NCBI RefSeq assembly: GCF_003852235.1
Contig: NZ_CP027732.1
Coordinates: 434,001 to 498,000 of the forward strand
DNA length: 64,000 nt
Reading direction: 5' to 3'
Source: Pseudomonas sp. R4-35-07
Lineage (GTDB): Bacteria > Pseudomonadota > Gammaproteobacteria > Pseudomonadales > Pseudomonadaceae
Position numbers and translations under genes: made by a program. How positions within the stretch are numbered: position 1 is the first letter of the stretch; each line of letters opens with the position of its first letter. Below, one piece after another: positions 1 to 9,245 of the stretch. The notes beneath the pieces are model-generated. The model had not been told where the DNA came from, searched no databases, and saw only the letters and a list, made by a program, of their open reading frames with translations.

Positions 1-1231
1 GCCAGCGATTCAGAATGCCGTCCTCTGTCGCTGTCGCCAGGTAAGGGTCGTTGCCGTCCAGCACGATCCAATCCGCGCGCTTGCCCACCTCCAATCGACC
101 AATCGGCTGGCCCAATGCCTGGGCGCCGCCGTCCAATGCGGCATCGAACAGCGTACGGCCGACCATCGGCTGGTCATTGCGATACAAGCGATTGCGCCGT
201 TGATCGCGCAGGCGCTGGCCGTATTCCAACCAGCGCAGTTCTTCCACCACGCTCAGTGACACATGGCTGTCGGACCCGATGCCCATGCGCCCGCCCTGGG
301 CCAGAAAATCCACCGCCGGGAAAATCCCGTCGCCCAGGTTGGCTTCGGTGGTCAGGCACAAACCGGCAATCGCCCGGCTCCTGGCCATGCGCGCGACTTC
401 GTCGGCATCGGCGTGAGTGGCGTGCACCAGGCACCAGCGCTCGTCGACGTCCACGTTGTCGTACAGCCACTGCAACGGGCGTTTGCCGCTCCAGGCCAGG
501 CAGTCGTCAACTTCTTTTTGCTGTTCGGCAATGTGAATGTGCACCGGGCACGCCTTATCACTGGCGGCCAGCACGTCCTTGATCTGCTCGGGCGTGACCG
601 CACGCAGGGAGTGGAAACACAGGCCCAGTTGCTGCGCAGGTTGCGCGGCGAGCATCGGCTGCAAGCGCGCCTGCAGATCCAGGTAGTTGTCGGTGCTGTT
701 GATAAACCTGCGCTGGCCGTCGTTGGGCGCCTGGCCACCGAACCCCGAATGCGTATAAAGCACCGGCACCAGCGTCAAGCCGATGCCACTGCTGGCGGCG
801 GCCTGGCTGATCTGGCGCGACAGCTCTGTGCGGTCGGCATAGGGCTGGCCACTGACGTCGTGATGCACATAATGAAACTCGGCCACCGAGGTGTAGCCGG
901 CCTTGAGCATCTCGATGTACAGCTGGCGGGCGATGATCTGCAACTGCTCCGGGTTGATCTTGCCGACCATGCGGTACATCAGGTCACGCCAGGTCCAGAA
1001 GCTGTCATTGGGGTTACCCGCCACTTCCGCCAACCCCGCCATGGCGCGCTGGAAAGCGTGAGAATGCAGGTTCGGCATGCCGGCCAATACCGGACCTCTT
1101 AGTCGTTCGGCGCCCACCGCGCTGGCGTTGGCCTCAACCTGTGTCAGCACTCCATCGGCACTGACTTCAAGACGTACATCATTGGCCCAGCCATCAGGCA
1201 GCAGCGCGCGTTCGGCAAAGAAAGCGGACAT
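1..1231 (-). CDS. hutF: Formimidoylglutamate deiminase HutF (C-terminus beyond window)
   Basis: HutF removes the imino nitrogen of N-formimino-L-glutamate as ammonia, giving N-formylglutamate for HutG; this is the five-step bacterial histidine route. Translation from the ATG at 1231 starts MSAFFAERALLPDGW and carries the amidohydrolase metal motif NLHSHAFQR (near 1040-1075) and a later HIHIAEQ metal segment (near 520-545). About 410 residues are visible with no stop, so roughly 40 C-terminal residues of the usual ~450 lie outside the window. It is divergent from hutC, and a HutC-like palindrome sits in the shared 108-base gap. Identification is firm. Confidence 0.96.
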   Translation of the reverse strand, partial: MSAFFAERALLPDGWANDVRLEVSADGVLTQVEANASAVGAERLRGPVLAGMPNLHSHAFQRAMAGLAEVAGNPNDSFWTWRDLMYRMVGKINPEQLQIIARQLYIEMLKAGYTSVAEFHYVHHDVSGQPYADRTELSRQISQAAASSGIGLTLVPVLYTHSGFGGQAPNDGQRRFINSTDNYLDLQARLQPMLAAQPAQQLGLCFHSLRAVTPEQIKDVLAASDKACPVHIHIAEQQKEVDDCLAWSGKRPLQWLYDNVDVDERWCLVHATHADADEVARMARSRAIAGLCLTTEANLGDGIFPAVDFLAQGGRMGIGSDSHVSLSVVEELRWLEYGQRLRDQRRNRLYRNDQPMVGRTLFDAALDGGAQALGQPIGRLEVGKRADWIVLDGNDPYLATATEDGILNRW

Positions 1232-1257
1232 GATCAAGGCACCCCGGTCGTGTGTTT

Positions 1258-1277
1258 ATTTGTATATACATATACAG
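1258..1277. promoter_or_regulatory. Probable HutC operator between hutF and hutC
   Basis: Positions 1261-1270 read TGTATATACA, a perfect palindrome, immediately followed by TATACA. This matches the TGTA-N-TACA core typical of GntR/HutC operators and of the second site found before hutU at 2966. Its place in the divergent gap suggests HutC represses both hutF and its own operon, with urocanate as the known inducer of this family. Confidence 0.7.
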
Positions 1278-1339
1278 ACGTTTGCCTGCTCGGTAAACTC
1301 CGGCAATCTATGCATCTTTTCCCCCTGCAAGGATTCCCT

Positions 1340-2089
1340 GTGCCGACTCCGCCCGCCAAGTCTCCGCTGGCTGCCCACATGGACGAAAGTCCGGCGCCCT
1401 TGTATGCCCGCGTCAAACAGATGATCAGCCAGCAGATCCTCAACGGCAACTGGCCGCCCCATTACCGCGTGCCGTCGGAGAGCGAGCTGGTCAGCCAACT
1501 GGGCTTCAGCCGCATGACCATCAACCGCGCGCTGCGCGAGCTCACGGCCGAAGGTTTGCTGGTGCGCATGCAGGGCGTCGGCACGTTTGTCGCCGAGCCC
1601 AAGAGTCAGTCGGCGCTGTTTGAAGTGCACAACATTGCCGATGAGATCGCCTCCCGCGGCCATCGGCACACGTGCCAGGTCATCACCCTGGGCGAAGAAG
1701 CGGCCGGTTCGGAACGTGCCGTCGCGCTGGAAATGCGCGAAGGCGGGCGGGTGTTTCACTCGCTGATCGTGCATTTCGAAAACGACATTCCGGTGCAGAT
1801 CGAAGACCGTTTCGTCAACGCCCTGGTTGCGCCGGAATACCTGCAACAGGATTTCACCCAGCAAACGCCCTACGCCTACCTCAACCAGGTCGCACCGTTG
1901 ACTGAGGGCGAGCATGTGGTCGAAGCCATCCTCGCCGATGCCGCCGAGTGCAAGCTGTTGCAGATCGAGCCGAGCGAGCCCTGCCTGTTGATCCGCCGAC
2001 GCACCTGGTCTGGCCGCCAGCCGGTGACGGCCGCGCGCTTGATTCACCCCGGTTCCCGACACAGCCTCGAAGGACGCTTCAGTAAATGA
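1340..2089 (+). CDS. hutC: Histidine utilization repressor HutC (GntR family)
   Basis: HutC is the urocanate-responsive repressor of the hut genes. The 249-residue product has an N-terminal GntR winged helix (SESELVSQLGFSRMTINRALREL, given in part, near residues 40-65) and a C-terminal UTRA effector domain. The GTG at 1340 is chosen because AAGGA lies just upstream; an ATG at 1379 (MDESPAPLY) is the alternative. The upstream in-frame ATG at 1250 would place the operator inside the gene and is unlikely. The stop overlaps the hutD start by four bases (ATGA), indicating translational coupling. Confidence 0.95.
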   Translation: MPTPPAKSPLAAHMDESPAPLYARVKQMISQQILNGNWPPHYRVPSESELVSQLGFSRMTINRALRELTAEGLLVRMQGVGTFVAEPKSQSALFEVHNIADEIASRGHRHTCQVITLGEEAAGSERAVALEMREGGRVFHSLIVHFENDIPVQIEDRFVNALVAPEYLQQDFTQQTPYAYLNQVAPLTEGEHVVEAILADAAECKLLQIEPSEPCLLIRRRTWSGRQPVTAARLIHPGSRHSLEGRFSK

Positions 2090-2646
2090 GTTCAGTCAAC
2101 GTCTGGCGCGCTGCCGACTATGTGCGCATGCCGTGGAAGAATGGCGGCGGCAGCACCGAAGAAATCACCCGTGATGCGGGCACCGGCCTCGATGGTTTCG
2201 GCTGGCGCCTGTCGATTGCCGACATCGCCGAGTCGGGTGGTTTTTCCACCTTCGCCGGCTACCAGCGCGTGATCACCGTGATCAAGGGCGCGGGCATGGT
2301 GTTGACCGTGGACGGTGAGGAGCAGCGCGGTTTGTTACCGCTGCAACCGTTCGCGTTCAAAGGTGACAGTCAGGTGGCGTGCCGCTTGATCACCGGGCCG
2401 ATCCGCGATTTCAACCTGATCTACTCACCCCAGCGTTATGACGCGCGGTTGCAGTGGGTGGATGGCGTACAGCGGTTTTTCAGCTCGGCGCACACTGTGC
2501 TGGTGTTCAGCGTGGCGGATGAAGTGAAGGTGCTGGACCATGTGCTGGGTCATCACGATTGCCTGCAAGTGGACGGTAACACCGGCTTGCTGGATATTTC
2601 GGTCAGTGGCCGCTGCTGCCTGATCGAACTGACCCAGCGCGGTTAA
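2086..2646 (+). CDS. hutD: HutD family protein
   Basis: This is a 186-residue cupin-type protein of the HutD/Ves family, recognised by WKNGGGSTEEI near the N-terminus and FGWRLSIADI further on. HutD is conserved with hut operons, and its proposed role is to limit hut expression, possibly by binding urocanate or a related metabolite; the biochemical activity is not settled. It overlaps hutC by four bases, so the two are probably made together. A REPIN follows directly after its stop. Confidence 0.93.
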   Translation: MSSVNVWRAADYVRMPWKNGGGSTEEITRDAGTGLDGFGWRLSIADIAESGGFSTFAGYQRVITVIKGAGMVLTVDGEEQRGLLPLQPFAFKGDSQVACRLITGPIRDFNLIYSPQRYDARLQWVDGVQRFFSSAHTVLVFSVADEVKVLDHVLGHHDCLQVDGNTGLLDISVSGRCCLIELTQRG

Positions 2647-2649
2647 AAT

Positions 2650-2736
2650 GTGGGAGGGGGCTTGCTCCCGATAGCGGTGGATCAGTCAATATATCTTTGA
2701 CTGACACACCGCTATCGGGAGCAAGCCCCCTCCCAC
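2650..2736. repeat. REPIN, type A, converging arms
   Basis: Two hairpin-forming arms, GTGGGAGGGGGCTTGC at the left and its inverse at the right, flank a short variable centre (87 bases). It lies between hutD and the hutU leader. This is the commonest intergenic palindrome family in this window. Confidence 0.95.
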
Positions 2737-2945
2737 GTTTGTTTTGTGTTGCTCTTAGGATCTGTTTCCACAGCCCCCGCACCAAATTGTTACCTAACGC
2801 CCCAGCGCGGCGCAAAGCCGCGTTGTCGTGACAAACCTCCCTCGCTGCAAAACTCCTTCGTAAGAAATTTCATCACGCCTCGAAGCCTTAATTTCCAAGG
2901 CTCCCACGCGCTTTCGAAAAAAATCCAAACCCTCGCTCTGAAAGT

Positions 2946-2961
2946 TGGCCGCTTGATTGCA
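2946..2961 (+). promoter_or_regulatory. Sigma-54 promoter of hutU
   Basis: TGGCCGCTTGATTGCA fits the -24/-12 consensus TGGCAC-N5-TTGCA with the exact spacing and both invariant GG and GC pairs. Transcription would start about twelve bases after the -12 GC, close to 2971, inside the HutC palindrome. The known CbrB/NtrC and RpoN control of hut in Pseudomonas agrees with this. Confidence 0.75.
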
Positions 2962-2965
2962 TATG

Positions 2966-2979
2966 CTTGTACATACAAG
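2966..2979. promoter_or_regulatory. HutC operator before hutU
   Basis: CTTGTACATACAAG is a near-perfect palindrome of the HutC type (inverse CTTGTATGTACAAG). It starts five bases after the sigma-54 -12 element and covers the expected start point, so bound HutC would block initiation. Confidence 0.8.
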
Positions 2980-3047
2980 TAAAGATGTGTGCGTAAGAGT
3001 CTCCTTCGCACCATCCATGTTCGCGCATCATGCCGAGGAGTCCAGCT

Positions 3048-4733
3048 GTGACCGATTTTTCGAAAGCAAGGCCTACAAAATACCGTGACGTCGAAATCCG
3101 CGCCGCCCGCGGTAACACGCTCACCGCCAAAAGCTGGCTGACTGAAGCGCCGCTGCGCATGCTGATGAACAACCTCGACCCGCAAGTGGCCGAGAACCCC
3201 AAGGAACTGGTGGTATACGGCGGTATCGGGCGTGCCGCGCGCAACTGGGAGTGCTACGACCAGATCGTCGAGAGCCTTACGAATCTGAACGACGACGAAA
3301 CCCTGCTGGTGCAATCCGGCAAGCCGGTCGGCGTGTTCAAGACCCACAGCAATGCCCCGCGCGTACTGATCGCCAACTCCAACCTGGTGCCGCACTGGGC
3401 CAGTTGGGAACACTTCAATGAACTGGATGCCAAGGGCCTGGCCATGTACGGCCAGATGACTGCCGGCAGCTGGATCTACATCGGCAGCCAGGGCATCGTC
3501 CAGGGCACTTACGAAACCTTCGTCGAAGCCGGTCGCCAGCATTACGACAGCAACTTGAAAGGCCGTTGGGTGCTCACCGCCGGCCTCGGCGGCATGGGCG
3601 GTGCCCAGCCTTTGGCCGCGACCCTGGCCGGCGCGTGCTCGCTGAACATCGAATGCCAGCAGGTCAGCATCGATTTCCGTTTGAACAGCCGCTATGTCGA
3701 CGAGCAGGCCACCGACCTTGACGACGCCCTGGCGCGCATCGCCAAGTACACCCAGGAAGGCAAGGCGATCTCCATTGCCCTGCTGGGTAACGCCGCTGAA
3801 ATTCTGCCGGAACTGGTCAAGCGTGGCGTGCGCCCGGACATGGTCACCGACCAGACCAGCGCCCACGACCCGCTCAACGGCTACCTGCCGGCCGGCTGGA
3901 CCTGGGACGAATACCGCGCCCGCGCCAAGACCGAGCCTGCCGCTGTGATCAAGGCCGCCAAACAGTCGATGGCGGTGCACGTCAAAGCCATGCTCGAGTT
4001 CCAGAAACAAGGCATTCCGACCTTCGACTACGGTAATAACATCCGCCAGATGGCCCAGGAAGAAGGCGTGGAAAACGCCTTCGATTTCCCAGGCTTCGTA
4101 CCGGCCTACATCCGCCCGCTGTTCTGCCGGGGTATCGGCCCGTTCCGCTGGGCCGCGCTGTCGGGCGACCCGCAAGACATCTACAAGACCGACGCCAAAG
4201 TCAAAGAACTGATCCCCGACGACGCCCACCTGCACAACTGGTTGGACATGGCCCGCGAGCGCATCAGCTTCCAGGGCTTGCCGGCGCGTATCTGCTGGGT
4301 CGGCCTGGGCCAGCGCGCCAAGCTCGGCCTGGCGTTCAACGAGATGGTGCGCAGCGGCGAGTTGTCCGCGCCTGTCGTAATCGGTCGCGATCACCTCGAC
4401 TCCGGCTCGGTGGCCAGCCCCAACCGTGAAACCGAATCCATGCAGGACGGCTCCGACGCTGTGTCCGACTGGCCGCTGCTCAACGCCTTGCTCAACACTG
4501 CGAGCGGCGCGACCTGGGTGTCGTTGCACCACGGCGGCGGCGTCGGCATGGGCTTTTCCCAGCACTCGGGCATGGTGATCGTGTGTGACGGCACCGACGA
4601 AGCGGCCGAGCGCATTGCGCGGGTGCTGCATAACGACCCGGCTACCGGGGTGATGCGGCATGCGGATGCGGGTTACCAGATTGCGATCGATTGCGCCAAG
4701 GAACAGGGCCTCAACCTGCCGATGATCAAGTAA
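3048..4733 (+). CDS. hutU: Urocanate hydratase (urocanase)
   Basis: HutU hydrates urocanate to imidazolonepropionate with a tightly bound NAD+. The 561-residue product matches the family's usual ~560, with [16 protein letters not shown] near the N-terminus, LGGMGGAQP in the NAD region and GLPARICW near the C-terminus. The GTG at 3048 is preferred over the ATG at 3030, since GAGGAG at 3035-3040 is seven bases before the GTG and would lie inside the longer reading. It is transcribed from its own sigma-54/HutC-controlled promoter and is followed by a REPIN, then the permease gene. Confidence 0.98.
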   Translation: MTDFSKARPTKYRDVEIRAARGNTLTAKSWLTEAPLRMLMNNLDPQVAENPKELVVYGGIGRAARNWECYDQIVESLTNLNDDETLLVQSGKPVGVFKTHSNAPRVLIANSNLVPHWASWEHFNELDAKGLAMYGQMTAGSWIYIGSQGIVQGTYETFVEAGRQHYDSNLKGRWVLTAGLGGMGGAQPLAATLAGACSLNIECQQVSIDFRLNSRYVDEQATDLDDALARIAKYTQEGKAISIALLGNAAEILPELVKRGVRPDMVTDQTSAHDPLNGYLPAGWTWDEYRARAKTEPAAVIKAAKQSMAVHVKAMLEFQKQGIPTFDYGNNIRQMAQEEGVENAFDFPGFVPAYIRPLFCRGIGPFRWAALSGDPQDIYKTDAKVKELIPDDAHLHNWLDMARERISFQGLPARICWVGLGQRAKLGLAFNEMVRSGELSAPVVIGRDHLDSGSVASPNRETESMQDGSDAVSDWPLLNALLNTASGATWVSLHHGGGVGMGFSQHSGMVIVCDGTDEAAERIARVLHNDPATGVMRHADAGYQIAIDCAKEQGLNLPMIK

Positions 4734-4738
4734 CCAGT

Positions 4739-4825
4739 GTGGGAGGGGGCTTGCTCCCGATGGCCGTGTATCAGCCGGAAAATCAGTGACTGACACACTG
4801 CTATCGGGGGCAAGCCCCCTCCCAC
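4739..4825. repeat. REPIN, type A, converging arms
   Basis: The arms GTGGGAGGGGGCTTGC and its inverse enclose about 40 variable bases, between hutU and the permease gene. It may attenuate or stabilise the operon transcript at this point. Confidence 0.95.
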
Positions 4826-4845
4826 ATTGGATTGGCGTAGCACAT

Positions 4846-4853
4846 AAAAACAA
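4846..4853 (+). promoter_or_regulatory. Candidate Crc/Hfq CA motif before the permease gene
   Basis: AAAAACAA fits the AAnAAnAA motif recognised by Hfq-Crc in pseudomonads and lies about 20 bases before the permease start at 4875, next to the GAGG ribosome binding site. The motif is short and could be chance. Confidence 0.35.
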
Positions 4854-4874
4854 TCCATCAGAGGTTGAACACCC

Positions 4875-6335
4875 ATGGCTGCAAACGACACCACCCCGTT
4901 GATCGAAAGGCGTTCGATCGACTACATCCCGGAAGCGGAAAGACATGGTCGTCTATTGAGCCAGTTCACCCTGTGGCTGGGTGCCAACCTGCAGATCACG
5001 GCTATCGTCACCGGGGCCCTGGCCGTGGTGCTGGGCGGGGATGTGTTCTGGTCGTTGATCGGTCTGTTGATCGGCCAACTGCTGGGCGGCGGGGTGATGG
5101 CGTTGCATGCCGCGCAAGGGCCCAAGCTTGGCCTGCCGCAGATGATTTCCAGCCGGGTGCAGTTCGGCGTGTATGGCGCGGCCATTCCGATCGTGCTGGT
5201 GTGCCTGATGTACCTGGGCTTCACCGCCACCGGCACCGTATTGTCCGGGCAGGCGCTGGGCCAGTTGTTCGGGGTCAGCGACAGCGTCGGTATCCTGATC
5301 TTCGCCAGTGTCATCGTGCTGGTTACGGTGCTCGGTTACCGGGTGATCCACTTCATCGGTCGCGTCGCCAGCGTCATTGGCGTGATCGCCTTCGTCTACC
5401 TGTTCAGCCGCTTGATGGGCCAGGCCGACATCGGCGCATTGCTGCAGATCCGCCATTTCAGCTGGAGCAGCTTCTTGCTCGCGGTTTCGCTGGCAGCGTC
5501 CTGGCAAATCGCGTTCGGGCCCTATGTGGCGGACTACTCACGTTACCTGCCGAGCAGCACCTCCTCAGTGAAAACCTTCCTGGCGGCTGGCGCAGGGTCG
5601 GTCATCGGCGCGCAGGTGGCGATGGTTCTCGGCGTGTTTGCCGCCGCCATGGCCAACGGGCAATTTGCCGGGCACGAAGTGGCTTACATCGTTGGCCTGA
5701 GCGGCAGCGGTGCAGCGGCGGCGTTGCTGTACTTCAGTATCGCGTTCGGCAAGGTCACGATTTCCACGCTGAACTCCTACGGCAGTTTCATGTGTATCGC
5801 GACCATCATCAGCGGCTTCCAGGGCCACCTGCGGGTATCGCGTCTGCAGCGCCTGCTGTTCGTGCTGGCGATTGTCGGCACGGCCACCCTGATCGCGCTG
5901 CTCGGCCAGCACTCGTTCCTGGGGGCGTTCAAGTCGTTCATCCTGTTTCTGCTGGCGTTCTTCACGCCCTGGAGCGCGATCAATCTGGTGGATTACTACT
6001 GCATCACCCGCGAGCGTTATGACGTGCCAGCGCTGGCTGACCCCAAAGGTCGCTACGGGCGTTGGAACCCCCTGGGCATCAGCGTTTATGTATTCGGTGT
6101 GCTGGTGCAGCTGCCGTTCATTTCCACCAAGTTCTATACCGGCCCGCTGGTAGAAACCCTGGGTGGGGTGGATATCTCCTGGATCATCGGCCTGGTATTG
6201 CCGGCGGCCCTGTACTACCTGTGCGCGAAAAAATGGCACGGCACGATGCCTGATCAACTGATCCTGCCGGTCGAGCAGGACAGCGTTGCACCCACGCAAA
6301 CAAGCGGTATCGGTCGCGCTGCGGCGCAGGCCTGA
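4875..6335 (+). CDS. NCS1 family permease, probable urocanate transporter HutTu
   Basis: This 486-residue inner-membrane protein has about twelve hydrophobic segments and the NCS1 (cytosine/purine/allantoin) signature region, for example LWLGANLQI near residue 33 and SWQIAFGPYVADYSRY near residue 210. P. fluorescens hut loci encode an NCS1-type urocanate transporter (HutTu) at this position, directly after hutU, so urocanate is the best guess for substrate. Histidine or another imidazole is possible. The C-terminal tail after residue 465 is polar and cytoplasmic. Confidence 0.85.
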   Translation: MAANDTTPLIERRSIDYIPEAERHGRLLSQFTLWLGANLQITAIVTGALAVVLGGDVFWSLIGLLIGQLLGGGVMALHAAQGPKLGLPQMISSRVQFGVYGAAIPIVLVCLMYLGFTATGTVLSGQALGQLFGVSDSVGILIFASVIVLVTVLGYRVIHFIGRVASVIGVIAFVYLFSRLMGQADIGALLQIRHFSWSSFLLAVSLAASWQIAFGPYVADYSRYLPSSTSSVKTFLAAGAGSVIGAQVAMVLGVFAAAMANGQFAGHEVAYIVGLSGSGAAAALLYFSIAFGKVTISTLNSYGSFMCIATIISGFQGHLRVSRLQRLLFVLAIVGTATLIALLGQHSFLGAFKSFILFLLAFFTPWSAINLVDYYCITRERYDVPALADPKGRYGRWNPLGISVYVFGVLVQLPFISTKFYTGPLVETLGGVDISWIIGLVLPAALYYLCAKKWHGTMPDQLILPVEQDSVAPTQTSGIGRAAAQA

Positions 6336-6403
6336 CGGGACGTGGACAAGGCAGGATGCCTTTTGACTGCCGTAATCCATTTCATGATTGGGAGCGTCAC
6401 ACA

Positions 6404-7369
6404 ATGAAAATGCATAAGACCCTGCTGACCACGTTGCTTTCTGCGGGCTTGCTGGCAAGCGCCGGCGCTCAGGCGGCCGGCTGGTGCGAATCCGGCAAGC
6501 CGGTGAAGTTCGCCGGCCTGAACTGGGAAAGCGGCATGTTGCTCACCGACATCCTGCAAACCGTGCTGGAGAAAGGCTACGACTGCAAAACCGACAGCCT
6601 GCCGGGCAATTCCATCACCATGGAAAACGCCCTGAGCAGTAACGACATCCAGGTGTTTGCCGAAGAGTGGGTCGGCCGCAGCGAAGTCTGGAACAAGGCC
6701 GAGAAGGCCGGCAAAGTCGTTGGCGTCGGTGCGCCCGTGGTTGGCGCCGTTGAAGGCTGGTACGTGCCGCGCTACGTGATCGAAGGCGACGCCAAGCGCA
6801 AGCTGGAAGCCAAGGCCCCGGACCTCAAGACGATTGCCGACCTGGCCAAGTACGCCGCGGTGTTCAAGGACCAGGAAGAACCATCCAAGGGACGCTTCTA
6901 CAACTGCCCGGCCGGCTGGACCTGCGAACTGGACAACAGTGAAATGCTCAAAAGCTACGGCCTGGAAAGCACCTACACCAACTTCCGCCCCGGCACCGGC
7001 CCGGCGCTGGATGCGGCGGTGTTGTCGAGCTACAAGCGCGGCGAGCCGATCCTGTTCTACTACTGGTCGCCGACGCCGCTGATGGGCCAGGTGGATCTGG
7101 TCAAGCTGGAAGAAAAACCGGGCGTGGATAAAAGCGTGAGCATCAAGGTCGGCCTGTCCAAGGTCTTCCACGAGCAAGCGCCGGAACTGGTGGCCGTGCT
7201 GGAAAAGGTCAACCTGCCCATCGACCTGTTGAACCAGAACCTGGGCCGCATGGCCAAGGAGCGGATCGAGTCGCCGAAACTGGCGAAAATTTTCCTCAAG
7301 GAACATCCTGAAGTCTGGCACGCCTGGGTGAGCGAAGACGCCGCCAAGAAAATCGACGCGGCCTTGTAG
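6404..7369 (+). CDS. hutX: Histidine ABC transporter, periplasmic binding protein HutX
   Basis: This 321-residue binding protein has a clear signal peptide (MKMHKTLLTTLLSAGLLASA with cleavage after AQA) and the OpuAC/ProX fold of glycine-betaine-type systems (VKFAGLNWESG, then TGPALDAAV). It captures the substrate, probably histidine, for HutW and HutV. The ATG at 6404 with GGGAG upstream is preferred to the ATG at 6356, which would bury the signal peptide. The adjoining genes are permease and ATPase in the same orientation. Confidence 0.92.
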   Translation: MKMHKTLLTTLLSAGLLASAGAQAAGWCESGKPVKFAGLNWESGMLLTDILQTVLEKGYDCKTDSLPGNSITMENALSSNDIQVFAEEWVGRSEVWNKAEKAGKVVGVGAPVVGAVEGWYVPRYVIEGDAKRKLEAKAPDLKTIADLAKYAAVFKDQEEPSKGRFYNCPAGWTCELDNSEMLKSYGLESTYTNFRPGTGPALDAAVLSSYKRGEPILFYYWSPTPLMGQVDLVKLEEKPGVDKSVSIKVGLSKVFHEQAPELVAVLEKVNLPIDLLNQNLGRMAKERIESPKLAKIFLKEHPEVWHAWVSEDAAKKIDAAL

Positions 7370-7440
7370 GTCAAGCGTGTCCGGCTACCCTGAGGGGCAG
7401 CCGGGCGCCTGGCCTCAACCCACTGGATCGAGAGCACGCT

Positions 7441-8292
7441 ATGTTTCCTGAGAGTTTTACGTTTTCCATTGCCGACTGGGTCAACGGTTGGGTGGATTCG
7501 CTGGTCACCAACTACGGCGACGTGTTCCGGCACATTTCCGACACCCTGCTATGGGCCATCGTCAATCTGGAAAGCCTGCTGCGCGCAGCGCCTTGGTGGC
7601 TGATGCTGGCCATCGTCGGCGTCATCGCCTGGCACGCCACGCGCAAGGTGGTGACCACGGCCGTGATTGTCGGTTTGTTGTTCCTCGTCGGCGCGGTCGG
7701 CCTGTGGGACAAACTGATGCAGACCCTCGCGCTGATGATGGTCGCCACGGTGATCTCGGTGCTGATCGGCATCCCCTTGGGCATTCTTTCCGCGCGCAGC
7801 AATCGCTTGCGTTCGGTATTGATGCCGTTGCTCGACATCATGCAAACCATGCCCAGCTTCGTGTACCTGATCCCGGTGCTGATGCTGTTCGGCCTGGGCA
7901 AGGTACCGGCGATTTTCGCCACGGTCATTTACGCCGCGCCGCCGCTGATCCGCCTGACGGATCTGGGCATTCGCCAGGTCGACGGCGAAGTCATGGAAGC
8001 GATCAACGCCTTCGGCGCCAACCGCTGGCAGCAGCTGTTCGGCGTGCAACTGCCGTTGGCGCTGCCGAGCATCATGGCGGGCATCAACCAGACCACCATG
8101 ATGGCGTTGTCGATGGTGGTGATCGCCTCGATGATCGGCGCCCGTGGCTTGGGTGAAGACGTACTCGTCGGCATCCAGACCCTCAACGTCGGCCGAGGCC
8201 TCGAAGCCGGGCTGGCGATCGTGATCCTCGCCGTGGTCATCGACCGCATTACCCAGGCCTATGGTCGTCCACGGCATGAGGCGAGCAAATGA
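7441..8292 (+). CDS. hutW: Histidine ABC transporter permease HutW
   Basis: This inner-membrane permease of 283 residues belongs to the ProW/OpuAB family. It has an N-terminal soluble stretch, six or so hydrophobic helices and the EAA-type loop ([21 protein letters not shown], in part, near residues 182-202) that contacts the ATPase. Its stop overlaps the hutV start by four bases, so the pair is translationally coupled. Confidence 0.93.
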   Translation: MFPESFTFSIADWVNGWVDSLVTNYGDVFRHISDTLLWAIVNLESLLRAAPWWLMLAIVGVIAWHATRKVVTTAVIVGLLFLVGAVGLWDKLMQTLALMMVATVISVLIGIPLGILSARSNRLRSVLMPLLDIMQTMPSFVYLIPVLMLFGLGKVPAIFATVIYAAPPLIRLTDLGIRQVDGEVMEAINAFGANRWQQLFGVQLPLALPSIMAGINQTTMMALSMVVIASMIGARGLGEDVLVGIQTLNVGRGLEAGLAIVILAVVIDRITQAYGRPRHEASK

Positions 8293-9113
8293 CTACCGTC
8301 AGCAAAATCGAAGTCAAGAACGTCTTCAAGATCTTCGGCAACCGCTCCAAAGAAGCGCTGGCGCTGATTGGCCAGGGCAAGACCAAGGATCAGGTGCTGG
8401 CCGAGACCGGTTGCGTGGTCGGCGTGAACGACTTGTCCCTGAGCATTGGCACTGGTGAGATCTTTGTGATCATGGGCCTGTCGGGCTCCGGCAAATCCAC
8501 CCTGGTGCGCCACTTCAACCGCCTGATCGACCCCACCAGCGGCGCGATTTTGGTCGACGGTGAAGACATTCTGCAACTGGACATGGAAGCCCTGCGCCAA
8601 TTCCGTCGCCACAAGATCAGCATGGTGTTCCAGAGCTTCGGCCTGCTGCCCCACAAGAGCGTGCTCGATAATGTTGCCTATGGCTTGAAAGTGCGCGGCG
8701 AAACCAAGCAGGTGTGTGCCGAACGCGCCCTGCACTGGATCGAAACCGTGGGCCTCAAGGGCTATGAGAACAAATACCCGCACCAGCTCTCTGGCGGCAT
8801 GCGTCAACGTGTCGGCCTGGCCCGCGCCCTGGCGGCCGACACCGACATCATCCTGATGGACGAGGCCTTCAGCGCCCTCGACCCGCTGATCCGCGCCGAG
8901 ATGCAAGACCAGCTGCTTGAGCTGCAAAAGACCCTGCACAAGACCATCGTATTTATCACCCACGACCTCGACGAGGCGGTGCGCATCGGCAACCGCATTG
9001 CGATCCTCAAGGACGGCAAGCTGATTCAGGTCGGCACGCCCAGGGAGATTCTGCATTCGCCGGCGGATGAGTATGTGGACCGGTTCGTTCAGCGGCGGGC
9101 GGCGGTGGTCTGA
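8289..9113 (+). CDS. hutV: Histidine ABC transporter ATP-binding protein HutV
   Basis: This 274-residue ATPase has Walker [10 protein letters not shown] (near residue 65), signature [15 protein letters not shown], Walker [13 protein letters not shown] and the switch histidine in FITHDLDEA. It is of the ProV type but lacks the C-terminal CBS pair seen in osmoregulated ProV, in keeping with a nutrient-uptake role. It is the last gene before a type B palindrome that separates the transporter from the two hutH genes. Confidence 0.94.
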   Translation: MTTVSKIEVKNVFKIFGNRSKEALALIGQGKTKDQVLAETGCVVGVNDLSLSIGTGEIFVIMGLSGSGKSTLVRHFNRLIDPTSGAILVDGEDILQLDMEALRQFRRHKISMVFQSFGLLPHKSVLDNVAYGLKVRGETKQVCAERALHWIETVGLKGYENKYPHQLSGGMRQRVGLARALAADTDIILMDEAFSALDPLIRAEMQDQLLELQKTLHKTIVFITHDLDEAVRIGNRIAILKDGKLIQVGTPREILHSPADEYVDRFVQRRAAVV

Positions 9114-9115
9114 CT

Positions 9116-9228
9116 GATCGTTCCCACGCTCCGCGTGGGAATGCATCCCGTGACGCTCTGCGTCACTCCCTGACAGCGGGACGCGGAGCGTCCCAGGCGG
9201 CATTCCCACGCAGAGCCTGGGAACGATC
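9116..9228. repeat. REPIN, type B
   Basis: The arms begin GATCGTTCCCACGCTCCGCG and recur inverted at the right end, with a second inner pair (GACGCTCTGCGTC and GACGCGGAGCGTC). It is 113 bases long, lies between hutV and the first hutH, and belongs to a family distinct from the GTGGGAGGGGGC repeats. Confidence 0.93.
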
Positions 9229-9245
9229 AACTTAAGAGGCTGAAA

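Larger units (their letters stand above)
2737..3047 (+). promoter_or_regulatory. hutU leader region
   Basis: This 311-base non-coding stretch between the REPIN and hutU is AT-richer than its surroundings. It contains the sigma-54 element (2946-2961) and the HutC palindrome (2966-2979). The 200 bases upstream have the length needed for enhancer binding by CbrB or NtrC; a GCACCA half-site near 2777 is all I can point to. No small gene is evident. Confidence 0.7.

Noticed and set aside
2650..2736. Repeated palindromes considered as CRISPR repeats
   Set aside because: The repeats are single doublets scattered between genes, with no regular spacers and no cas genes.
2790..4946. Minus-strand open frame of over 700 codons across hutU
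   Set aside because: It crosses a REPIN and the hutU promoter and reads antisense to urocanase. The composition is typical of a shadow.
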